5,038 nt of DNA from Actinomycetota bacterium (GTDB lineage: Bacteria > Actinomycetota > Acidimicrobiia > Acidimicrobiales > Ilumatobacteraceae): NCBI GenBank assembly GCA_005787025.1, contig SYCH01000029.1:1-5038 (forward strand), in the 5' to 3' direction. The notes beneath the pieces are model-generated. The model was not told the DNA's origin, ran no database searches, and worked only from the letters and a program-made list of their open reading frames with translations. Position 1 is the first letter of the stretch, and each line of letters begins with the position of its first letter. Made by a program: the position numbers and the translations under genes. Shown piece after piece: positions 1 through 5,001 of this stretch.

Positions 1-1
1 C

Positions 2-829
2 GTCGCCGAGACGGGTGCCGGCCAGCATGGGGTCGCGTCGGCGACCGCGGCCGCCTTGATGGGTTTGGAATGCAAGGTCTACATGGGGGCCGTCGACGTG
101 CAGCGTCAGGCCCTGAACGTGTTTCGCATGAAGTTGTTGGGCGCCGAAGTCGAGGCGGTCCACTCGGGAAGTCGCACCCTCAAGGACGCGGTGAACGAGG
201 CGATGCGCGACTGGGTGGCGTCGGTCGAGAGTACCCATTACTGCCTCGGTTCGGTGATGGGCCCCCATCCGTATCCGTGGATGGTTCGTGAGTTCCATCG
301 TGTCATCGGCAACGAGGCGTTCGCCCAATGTCAGGAACGAATCGGGGACGTTCCCGACGTCGTGGTCGCGTGCGTCGGTGGCGGATCCAATGCCATCGGG
401 ATCTTCTCCGGTTTCGTGGACACCCGAGCGCGCTTGATCGGGGTCGAGCCCGCCGGTGGTGCCGCCGTCGGGCGCGGCCAACCCGGCGTCGTTCACGGTA
501 TGCGTAGTTATCTGATGCAGGACGAGTACGGACAGGTGTTGGAGGCGCATTCGGTGTCGGCCGGCCTCGACTATCCCGGTGTCGGACCGGAGCATTCGTA
601 TCTCGCCTCGATCGGTCGCGCCGAATACCCGACCGTGACCGATGCCGAGGTGATCGAAGCCTTTCAGTTGATGGCCCGTACCGAGGGCATCATTCCGGCG
701 TTGGAGTGCGCCCATGCGGTCGCGTGGATCTCGCGTGAGGCGCCGAAGATGCAGGGCCAGACGATCCTGATGAATCTGTCCGGACGGGGCGACAAGGACG
801 TCGGACAAATGATGGAGATCCTGGGCTGA
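2..829 (+). CDS. trpB: Tryptophan synthase beta chain, 5'-truncated by window edge
   Basis: This is the C-terminal 275 residues of the PLP-dependent beta subunit, which condenses indole with L-serine to give L-tryptophan in the cytoplasm as part of the alpha2-beta2 complex. The reading frame is open from base 2, so roughly the first third, including the PLP-binding lysine, lies outside the window. Visible landmarks, numbered in this fragment, are AETGAGQHG at residues 2-10 (its Glu and His are the conserved active-site pair of the family), the PLP phosphate-binding loop GGGSNAIG at 126-133, AGLDYPGVGPEH around 187-198, EGIIPALE near 228-235, and the terminal GRGDKD at 261-266 whose serine neighbourhood faces the PLP ring. 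All expected motifs are present and undamaged. An ATG or TTG near base 56 is internal, because homology runs straight through it. The gene overlaps trpA by one base (TGATG), which indicates translational coupling. Confidence 0.97.
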   Translation, partial: VAETGAGQHGVASATAAALMGLECKVYMGAVDVQRQALNVFRMKLLGAEVEAVHSGSRTLKDAVNEAMRDWVASVESTHYCLGSVMGPHPYPWMVREFHRVIGNEAFAQCQERIGDVPDVVVACVGGGSNAIGIFSGFVDTRARLIGVEPAGGAAVGRGQPGVVHGMRSYLMQDEYGQVLEAHSVSAGLDYPGVGPEHSYLASIGRAEYPTVTDAEVIEAFQLMARTEGIIPALECAHAVAWISREAPKMQGQTILMNLSGRGDKDVGQMMEILG

Positions 830-1611
830 TGCCAGGTCTCGATCGATTGGAAACCCGTCTGCGGGCATCCCGTGATGCCGGGAGGAAGTTGCTCGTTCCG
901 TATCTCACCGGTGGTTTGCCGGGCTGGACCGACGGCGTGCGTGCCGCGGCGGCCAACGGCGCCGACGTCATCGAGATCGGGTTGCCCTTCTCGGATCCGG
1001 TGATGGACGGGCCGGTCATTCAAGAGGCGTCTCAACGGGCGCTCGATGCGGGTGCGACACCGGTGACGATTCTCGAGGAGGTGCGTTCGTTGGATGTGGA
1101 CGTGCCGTTGGTGGTGATGTGTTACTACAACACGATCCACCACCCCGGACATCAGCGTTTCGCCGCGATGTTGGCGTCGGCCGGAATCTGGGGCGCGATC
1201 GTTCCCGATCTTCCCCTCGAGGAGTCCGGTCCGTGGTGCGCCGCCGCCGATGTCGAAGGACTGTCGACGATCATGCTCGCCGCGCCCACCGCCCCCGACG
1301 ACCGACTCCCGCTCGTCTGCGCTCGTGCGCGTGGATTCGTGTACTCCGTGGGACTGTTGGGCGTCACCGGCGAGCGCACCAGCTTGGCGGCCACGGCCAC
1401 CGCGCTGGCCCGACGCTTGAAAGCCGTCACCGACGTTCCGGTGATCGTCGGTGTGGGCGTGTCCAACGCCGATCAAGCCGTCGAGGCCTGCCGAGTGGCT
1501 GATGGTGTCGTGCAGGGCGCGTCGGTGGTTCGACGTTTCATGACCGACGGGGCCGACGGGGTCGGGGAGTATGTGGCCGAGGTGCGCCGAGCCCTCGATC
1601 GGGGTGTCTGA
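829..1611 (+). CDS. trpA: Tryptophan synthase alpha chain
   Basis: A complete 260-residue TIM-barrel subunit that cleaves indole-3-glycerol phosphate to indole and glyceraldehyde-3-phosphate and channels the indole to TrpB. The length is normal for the family. The two catalytic acids are visible: Glu49 in IEIGLPFSDP and Asp60 in DPVMDGPVIQ. Other family landmarks are PYLTGGLPG at 24-32, IVPDLPLEE at 124-132, the LLGVTGER loop at 176-183 (loop 6 region) and the phosphate-binding GVGVSNADQ at 208-216. The start is the ATG sharing its A with the trpB stop (TGATG). GGAG at 814-817, inside the end of trpB, is a reasonable ribosome-binding site 11 bases upstream. No convincing terminator hairpin follows the stop codon; only a short T run occurs at 1642-1646. 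The Met59 variant of the loop is common in actinobacterial TrpA as far as I recall. Confidence 0.97.
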   Translation: MPGLDRLETRLRASRDAGRKLLVPYLTGGLPGWTDGVRAAAANGADVIEIGLPFSDPVMDGPVIQEASQRALDAGATPVTILEEVRSLDVDVPLVVMCYYNTIHHPGHQRFAAMLASAGIWGAIVPDLPLEESGPWCAAADVEGLSTIMLAAPTAPDDRLPLVCARARGFVYSVGLLGVTGERTSLAATATALARRLKAVTDVPVIVGVGVSNADQAVEACRVADGVVQGASVVRRFMTDGADGVGEYVAEVRRALDRGV

Positions 1612-1733
1612 CCAGCGTGTGACATTCGTCTTCTGTCGAGATTTTTAGTGCTAAATAGCGCATAACGGCGTCTGTTTGGGTGAAGATATAGGCGGCCTGT
1701 TCGGGTCGATCACCCCCTAAAGGAGAACACATC
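1612..1733 (+). promoter_or_regulatory. Probable promoter region of the fasciclin gene with small palindromes
   Basis: This 122-base gap is clearly richer in A and T than its surroundings, as expected for a promoter. Two overlapping short inverted repeats are visible: TTTAG-TG-CTAAA at 1644-1655 and GCTA-AA-TAGC at 1650-1659. Candidate -10 hexamers are TAAATA at 1652-1657 and GATATA at 1685-1690, but neither has a good -35 box at the usual spacing, so the promoter cannot be fixed. The palindromes overlap the first -10 candidate and could be an operator. A strong Shine-Dalgarno, AAAGGAG at 1719-1725, lies 8 bases before the ATG at 1734. Confidence 0.4.
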
Positions 1734-2297
1734 ATGCGCAAGACCATTGGAATCGCCATCGCGGCGGCCGCTCTGTTGGTGGCTTGTGGAAGCGACGACA
1801 ACGACGCCGCCACCACCGAGGCCCCCACGAGCGAGGCCCCCATGAGCACCGAAGCATCGGCCGAAGAGCCCGGCGACATCGTCGCCATCGCCTCGGGCAA
1901 CGAAAACTTCTCGACCTTGGTGGCCGCCGTGTCGGCTGCTGGCCTGGTCGAGACCCTGCAAGGTGAGGGTCCGTTCACGGTCTTCGCTCCCACCAACGAC
2001 GCTTTCGCGGCTCTGCCCGCCGGCTTGGTGGACAAGTTGCTTTTGCCGGAGAACAAGGATCTTCTCGTGCAGATCCTGACCTACCACGTGGTGTCGGGTG
2101 CCGTCATGGCCGCTGACGTCATGGCCGGTGACGTCGCGTCCGTCGAGGGCAGCAACATCGCCGTCACCACCAACGACGGTGGCGTTCAGGTGAACGGCGC
2201 CGCGGTGACCACCGCCGACATCGTGGCGAGCAACGGCGTGATCCACGTGATCGACGCCGTGATCCTGCCCCCGGGTGTGGACGTGTCCGCTCTCTGA
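1734..2297 (+). CDS. Fasciclin (FAS1) domain lipoprotein
   Basis: A 187-residue secreted protein, predicted to be lipid-anchored on the outside of the cytoplasmic membrane. Residues 1-17 form a signal peptide (MRKT, a hydrophobic core, then LVAC), with Cys18 as the lipidation site of the lipobox. Residues 19-47 are a low-complexity Asp/Glu/Ala/Thr/Pro/Ser linker. One FAS1 domain follows at about 48-180, with the H1 signature FTVFAPTNDAF at 81-91, the conserved LTYHVVSG at 116-122 and the H2 signature NGVIHVIDAVILP at 168-180. This is the usual size of bacterial single-domain fasciclin proteins related to mycobacterial MPT70/MPT83. These domains act in adhesion or protein-protein contact; no enzymatic role is known and the partner here cannot be inferred. 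A strong AAAGGAG site fixes the start. The gene is flanked by a probable promoter and a strong terminator, so it is most likely transcribed alone. Confidence 0.93.
   Translation: MRKTIGIAIAAAALLVACGSDDNDAATTEAPTSEAPMSTEASAEEPGDIVAIASGNENFSTLVAAVSAAGLVETLQGEGPFTVFAPTNDAFAALPAGLVDKLLLPENKDLLVQILTYHVVSGAVMAADVMAGDVASVEGSNIAVTTNDGGVQVNGAAVTTADIVASNGVIHVIDAVILPPGVDVSAL
1818..1847 (+). repeat. Two tandem 15-base units in the lipoprotein linker
   Basis: GAGGCCCCCACGAGC (1818-1832) is followed directly by GAGGCCCCCATGAGC (1833-1847), differing at one base. In frame these encode EAPTS and EAPMS in the linker just after the lipid anchor. A multiple-of-three unit keeps the frame whatever the copy number. 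Confidence 0.85.
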
Positions 2298-2316
2298 GCC
2301 GACCTCAAGTCAGTCG

Positions 2317-2345
2317 AGAGGCGGGCCTTCGGGCCCGCCTCTTTA
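2317..2345 (+). terminator. Strong rho-independent terminator after the fasciclin gene
   Basis: An 11-base-pair perfect stem (AGAGGCGGGCC at 2317-2327 pairing with GGCCCGCCTCT at 2332-2342) is closed by a TTCG tetraloop and followed by a short T tract (TTTA). It lies 19 bases after the fasciclin stop. The very stable GC stem may compensate for the short T run. It separates the fasciclin gene from the next gene. Confidence 0.92.
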
Positions 2346-2380
2346 CGTTGACGGGTGAGGTCGCGCGATACGTGGAGGCG
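2342..2380 (+). promoter_or_regulatory. Weak candidate promoter for the HIT-like gene
   Basis: Only 52 bases separate the upstream terminator from the HIT-like start, so any promoter must lie here. TTTACG (2342-2347) and TTGACG (2348-2353) resemble -35 boxes. GATACG (2367-2372) and TACGTG (2369-2374) are possible -10 boxes. The spacings (19 bases for TTTACG-GATACG, 15 for TTGACG-TACGTG) are not ideal. Terminator read-through is an alternative source of transcript. Confidence 0.3.
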
Positions 2381-2397
2381 CCCGGTCGTCGGCGAGA

Positions 2398-2709
2398 ATG
2401 AGGGGCGTGGGTTGCGAACTGTGTGAAGAGGCGCGACTGACGGAATGGTTCTACGAGGACGACATCTGTTGGATCGCCGAGTGCGAGGTGTGTTGCGTGC
2501 CGATGGTGGTGTGGCGGTCCCACGACCCGAATCCGAGCGACGACGTCAAGGCGTACCTGCACGATCGCCTGGCCGCGGTGGTGGCGGAGTTCTTCGAGTA
2601 CGAGCACTACGTGGACGACAACATGCGTCAAATACCCGAGCATTACCACGCTCATGCGCGCTCCCGCTCGGGTTGGTTCGGTCGACCGGTTCCTCGTAAG
2701 GCCCGGTGA
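2398..2709 (+). CDS. Small HIT-like protein with Cys cluster and HxHxH motif
   Basis: A 103-residue soluble protein of uncertain function. It reads like a trimmed HIT (histidine triad) domain: CELC at residues 6-9 matches the CxxC near the start of many HIT proteins, YEDD at 19-22 the following strand, VPMVVWRSH at 34-42 the position of the usual PGHxLVxPKxH segment, and HYHAHAR at 82-88 the histidine triad itself (His82, His84, His86). Six cysteines fall in the first 33 residues (6, 9, 24, 29, 32, 33), so Zn or Fe binding is plausible. Typical HIT proteins hydrolyse or transfer nucleotide phosphates; whether this one does is unknown. The start is chosen as ATG 2398 with a poor ribosome-binding site; GGAGG at 2374-2378 is too distant (19 bases). 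GTG 2407, just before CELC, is an alternative. I recall similar uncharacterised proteins in actinobacteria, without certainty. Third-codon GC is host-like. Confidence 0.8.
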   Translation: MRGVGCELCEEARLTEWFYEDDICWIAECEVCCVPMVVWRSHDPNPSDDVKAYLHDRLAAVVAEFFEYEHYVDDNMRQIPEHYHAHARSRSGWFGRPVPRKAR

Positions 2710-2760
2710 ACTTGAAATTCAGCTGATGATCAGCAAGGGCGGCGGATCGGACGACCGTTC

Positions 2761-2892
2761 ATGATCTCTCCTCGGGTGGCACCGCGGGTGCGGCGTACGA
2801 GTTCGATCAAACCACCAAGAGTGGGCGACTTCTCTGGGTCGTTCGGACCATTTGCGCCCGAATACCACGCAAAGTGGTTAGATAGTGACTGA
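2761..2892 (+). CDS. Doubtful 43-codon small ORF
   Basis: An ATG at 2761 opens a frame of 43 codons ending in TGA at 2890-2892. The N-terminal half is very basic (MISPRVAPRVRRTSSIKPPR) and the C-terminal half is mixed (SGSFGPFAPEYHAKWLDSD). No signal peptide, transmembrane segment or known motif is visible, and I do not recognise it. Against it: there is no good Shine-Dalgarno just upstream (AAGGGCGGCGG at 2735-2745 is too far), and its third positions are noticeably less GC-rich than in the neighbouring genes (25 of 43), with codons such as TTA, AGA and AGT. It could be a short gene, the remnant of an older one, or chance. It spans the T-box-like motif and the candidate promoter of the next gene, which further argues against coding. 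Confidence 0.18.
   Translation: MISPRVAPRVRRTSSIKPPRVGDFSGSFGPFAPEYHAKWLDSD
2774..2786 (+). promoter_or_regulatory. T-box-like core motif (possible riboswitch fragment)
   Basis: GGGTGGCACCGCG matches every position of the T-box core GGGUGGNACCGCG found in tRNA-sensing T-box riboswitches. Flanking CTCG (2771-2774) can pair with CGAG (2798-2801), and GCG (2784-2786) with CGT (2794-2796), giving an imperfect antiterminator-like fold. Competing pairings are GCACC-GCG-GGTGC (2779-2791) and GGTGG (2775-2779) with CCACC (2812-2816). Missing are a downstream CGTCCC complement, a convincing stem I/II with specifier loop in the roughly 60 bases available, and an aminoacyl-tRNA synthetase or amino-acid gene immediately downstream. 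It is either a degraded or very short element or a chance match. Confidence 0.25.
2864..2886 (+). promoter_or_regulatory. Candidate -10 box with adjacent inverted repeat upstream of bcp
   Basis: TTAGATAGT at 2878-2886 resembles a -10 box, about 50 bases before the bcp ATG. Abutting it is the perfect inverted repeat ACCAC-GCAAA-GTGGT (2864-2878), placed where a repressor or activator would contact the promoter. TTGCGC at 2852-2857 could be a -35 box but is 20 bases from the -10. The position is plausible, but regulator identity is unknown. Confidence 0.4.
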
Positions 2893-2937
2893 GCGTCAAG
2901 CGTCGTGGGCGCCTCGTCGGGCTTCTAGGGTGGCACC

Positions 2938-3390
2938 ATGCTCGTGACTGGAGATCGCGCGCCGGCAATCGGTCTGGTGGATCAGGATGGGCGTACGGTG
3001 CGCCTGTCGTTGTTCGCGGGTCGGCGAGTGCTCGTGTACTTCTATCCCAAGGCCGACACGCCCGGCTGCACGGAGCAGACGTGTCTTCTCCGCGACCTCA
3101 GTCGCAAGATCGGCGACACCGCGATCATCGGAATCAGCCCGGACGGTGTCGTCAAGCAAAAGAAGTTCGCCGACAAGTACAAGGTGAGTTTCCCGTTGTT
3201 GTGCGACACCGATCACGTGGTGAGCGAGAAATACGGCGTGTGGCAGCAGAAGAGTCTCTACGGACGCACGTTCATGGGGGTCGTGCGCTCCGCCTTCCTG
3301 ATCGGTCCCACCGGGCGCATCGAGCAGGCGTGGTACAAGATCAGTCCGAAGGACACCCCGGTCCGTCTCGTGAAGGCGCTCGAGTCGTGA
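2938..3390 (+). CDS. bcp: Thioredoxin-dependent peroxiredoxin, Bcp/PrxQ type
   Basis: A 150-residue cytoplasmic thiol peroxidase of the AhpC/TSA superfamily that reduces hydrogen peroxide and organic hydroperoxides, recycled by thioredoxin. The thioredoxin-like fold starts with GDRAP at residues 5-9. The active-site segment YFYPKADTPGCTEQTC (34-49) has the peroxidatic Cys44 and, five residues later, Cys49 as the likely resolving cysteine, the atypical 2-Cys spacing of the Bcp group. Thr41 and Arg118 (in VRSAFLIG) complete the expected active-site set. FPLLCDTDHVVSEKYGVW (85-102) is also typical of Bcp. Cys89 is an additional cysteine. The length is normal. An in-frame TAG at 2926-2928 and the lack of other starts make ATG 2938 the only likely one, with AGGGTGG at 2927-2933 as a modest ribosome-binding site. 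The stop overlaps the FabZ-like start by 4 bases, so the two are translationally coupled. Confidence 0.95.
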   Translation: MLVTGDRAPAIGLVDQDGRTVRLSLFAGRRVLVYFYPKADTPGCTEQTCLLRDLSRKIGDTAIIGISPDGVVKQKKFADKYKVSFPLLCDTDHVVSEKYGVWQQKSLYGRTFMGVVRSAFLIGPTGRIEQAWYKISPKDTPVRLVKALES

Positions 3391-3812
3391 ACTTTCCGCG
3401 TCCCGAGGATCTGCTCCCGCATCGACCGCCTTTCCTTTTCGTGGACGAGATTCTCGACCTGGTGCCCGGTGTCTCGGCGCGGGGCCGCTGGACATTGACC
3501 GGCGACGAATGGTTCTTTCCGGGTCATTTCCCCGGTCGGCCGACGTTGCCGGGTGTCCTGATGTGCGAAGCGATCGCGCAGATGGGGGCCATCGCCGTCA
3601 TCGCGGGAGGTGCGGCGTCCGGTCGCCTGCCACTGTTCGGCGGATTGGATGCCGCGCGCTTCCGACGTCAGGTCGGCCCGGGCGACGTGTTGACGTTGGA
3701 GGTCTCCTTGGGACGCATGTCGGCGCGAGCCGGCAAGGGTTCGGGGCGCGCGCTCATCGGGGACGCGGTGGCGTGCGAGTGCGACTTGATGTTCGTGTTG
3801 GTCGATGCCTGA
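3387..3812 (+). CDS. fabZ: FabZ-like 3-hydroxyacyl-ACP dehydratase
   Basis: A 141-residue hot-dog-fold enzyme, predicted to dehydrate 3-hydroxyacyl-ACP to trans-2-enoyl-ACP in the type II fatty-acid synthesis cycle. Visible features are the N-terminal LLPHRPPFLFVDEI (residues 9-22) and the signature WFFPGHFPGRPTLPGVLMCE (42-61) followed by AIAQ. This carries the catalytic His47 and Glu61, spaced 14 residues as in E. coli FabZ (His54/Glu68). LPLFGGLDAARFRRQVGPGD (81-100) is the usual middle strand region. The start is GTG 3387, inside the peroxiredoxin stop (GTGA overlap); homology begins right there, and the open frame upstream of it is only the shadow of bcp. GAAGG at 3372-3376 may serve as ribosome-binding site. 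FabA-type isomerase activity cannot be excluded, but the short length and the motif favour FabZ. It converges with fabF, leaving 13 bases between the stop codons. Confidence 0.92.
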   Translation: MNFPRPEDLLPHRPPFLFVDEILDLVPGVSARGRWTLTGDEWFFPGHFPGRPTLPGVLMCEAIAQMGAIAVIAGGAASGRLPLFGGLDAARFRRQVGPGDVLTLEVSLGRMSARAGKGSGRALIGDAVACECDLMFVLVDA

Positions 3813-3825
3813 ACGCGTGGCGGTG
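3813..3825. other. 13-base convergent junction between fabZ and fabF
   Basis: The two stop codons face each other across 13 bases. No hairpin with a T tract is visible here or just inside either gene, so transcription from each side probably runs into the opposite gene or relies on Rho. Confidence 0.6.
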
Positions 3826-5001
3826 TCAGGCCGGTCCGAAGATGATCGAGCCGTTGTGCCCGCCGAAGCCGAAGTTGTTCGACATGGCCGGAGCCGGCGT
3901 CCAGGCGCGCGCGGACCCGATGACGACGTCGATGTTCATGTCGTCGTCGAGTTCGACGGTCCCGGCGGTGGGAGGGATGGATCGGTGTTGCATGGACAAC
4001 AGCACCGATGCGGCTTCCAGTGCGCCGGCGGCGCCGAGCGCGTGTCCGGTGACGCCCTTGATGCTGGTGACGGCGGGTCGATGATCGCCGAAGACCGCGC
4101 GCACCGCGGCGGCCTCCGCTTCGTCGTTGCGAGGCGTCGATGTGCCGTGCGCGTTCACGTACGTGACGTCATTGGGGGACAGTTCGGCGTCGTCGAGGGC
4201 CATCTTCATGCAGGCGATGGCGCCGATGCCACCCGGTGACGGGGCCGTGATGTGGTGGGCGTCGGCGTTGCTCGCGGATCCGAGAATCTCACCCAGGATC
4301 GTGGCGCCCCGCGCCACCGCGTGATCCCACTCCTCGAGAACGAAGATTCCGGCTCCTTCGCCCATGACGAATCCGTCGCGATCCTTGTCGAAGGGGCGAC
4401 TGCTGCCCACCGACGACAGTGCGGTCATGTTGCTGAATCCGGCCAGTGATGACGGGGTCGCGGCCGCTTCGCTGCCACCACTGACGATGGCGTCGCATCG
4501 CCCCATGGCGATCAATCGGGCGGCGTAACCGAGAGCATGCGTGGCGGCGGCACAGGCGGTGCAGATGGTTTCGTTCGGGCCTTGCAGTTTGTATCTCATC
4601 GAGATGGCGGCGCCCGACGCGTTGGCCATCATCATCGGCACGAGGAACGGCGACACCCGCCGTTCGCCCTTCTCCAAGCGGATCTGCACCTGCTCTTCGA
4701 GGGTGCCGAGACCACCGATACCGGTGCCGAGGATCACTCCGAAACGAGCCGGATCGACACGGACGTCGCCGGCTTGAGTCAGGGCCTCGGCGGCGGCGGC
4801 CAGAGCGAATTGCTCCACCCGATCGGCTCGACGCGCTTCCTTGGGACTGTCGAAGTACGGGCTCGGGTTCCAATCATCGATGGTGACCCATTGGCGGTCC
4901 GTCAGGCCGGGGCCGTGAAGGCCGGCCCAGAAGGCGTCCTTGCCGAGGCCGCAGGTCGAGACGACGCCGAGCCCGGTGACGGCGACACGGCGTCCGAGCA
5001 T
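3826..5001 (-). CDS. fabF: 3-oxoacyl-ACP synthase II (beta-ketoacyl-ACP synthase, FabF)
   Basis: A complete 391-residue condensing enzyme of the thiolase fold that elongates acyl-ACP with malonyl-ACP in cytoplasmic type II fatty-acid synthesis. The N-terminal half begins RRVAVTGLGVVSTCG. The active-site cysteine is Cys150 in ICTACAAATHALG, and the two catalytic histidines are His285 in VNAHGTSTP and His320 in KGVTGHALGAAG. The C-terminal NNFGFGGHNGS (375-385) is the gatekeeper loop. All catalytic residues are intact. It is slightly shorter than the E. coli protein (about 412 residues). The FabF/KAS II type rather than FabB is favoured by overall resemblance but not proven; a polyketide-type ketosynthase is less likely given the ACP neighbour. 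The ATG shares its A with the stop of the upstream gene (TGATG), and GGAAAG about 12 bases ahead is a weak ribosome-binding site. It is read as an operon with that gene. Confidence 0.95.
   Translation of the reverse strand: MLGRRVAVTGLGVVSTCGLGKDAFWAGLHGPGLTDRQWVTIDDWNPSPYFDSPKEARRADRVEQFALAAAAEALTQAGDVRVDPARFGVILGTGIGGLGTLEEQVQIRLEKGERRVSPFLVPMMMANASGAAISMRYKLQGPNETICTACAAATHALGYAARLIAMGRCDAIVSGGSEAAATPSSLAGFSNMTALSSVGSSRPFDKDRDGFVMGEGAGIFVLEEWDHAVARGATILGEILGSASNADAHHITAPSPGGIGAIACMKMALDDAELSPNDVTYVNAHGTSTPRNDEAEAAAVRAVFGDHRPAVTSIKGVTGHALGAAGALEAASVLLSMQHRSIPPTAGTVELDDDMNIDVVIGSARAWTPAPAMSNNFGFGGHNGSIIFGPA

Larger units (their letters stand above)
2710..2937. other. 228-base intergenic stretch without a confident gene
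   Basis: This stretch lies between the HIT-like gene and the peroxiredoxin gene. It holds a small hairpin (GCTGA-TGA-TCAGC, 2722-2734), a T-box-like core motif (2774-2786), a doubtful 43-codon frame (2761-2892), an inverted repeat (2864-2878) and a probable -10 box (2878-2886). No T-run terminator for the HIT-like gene was seen. Confidence 0.7.

Noticed and set aside
56..829. trpB starting at the TTG/ATG near base 56
   Set aside because: The frame continues upstream to base 2 with the conserved AETGAGQHG motif, so the gene starts before the window.
664..1476. Long open frame of 270 codons on the minus strand
   Set aside because: It lies opposite trpB and trpA, whose catalytic motifs are intact. 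Its Arg/His/Gly-rich composition is that of an antisense shadow in GC-rich DNA.
1621..1646. Possible terminator after trpA (GACA/TGTC stem and TTTTT)
   Set aside because: The stem is only 4 bases with a 9-base loop and is separated from the T run, which is too weak to call.
2113..2136. Repeated TGACGTC-containing sites that look like paired palindromic operators
   Set aside because: They lie inside the FAS1 coding region and simply encode the ADVMAGDV residues. No regulatory role is supported.
1710..2246. Minus-strand open frame of 178 codons opposite the fasciclin gene
   Set aside because: The fasciclin gene has a signal peptide, lipobox, FAS1 motifs and a strong ribosome-binding site. The antisense frame is His/Gly/Asp-rich without domains.
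2722..2734. Hairpin GCTGA-TGA-TCAGC as a terminator of the HIT-like gene
   Set aside because: It is a short stem with no following T tract. Kept only as a possible part of the T-box-like region.
3081..3386. Upstream extension of the FabZ-like frame to an ATG at 3081
   Set aside because: The extra residues are Arg/His/Gln-rich and out of frame with the well-supported peroxiredoxin. FabZ homology begins at the GTG at 3387.
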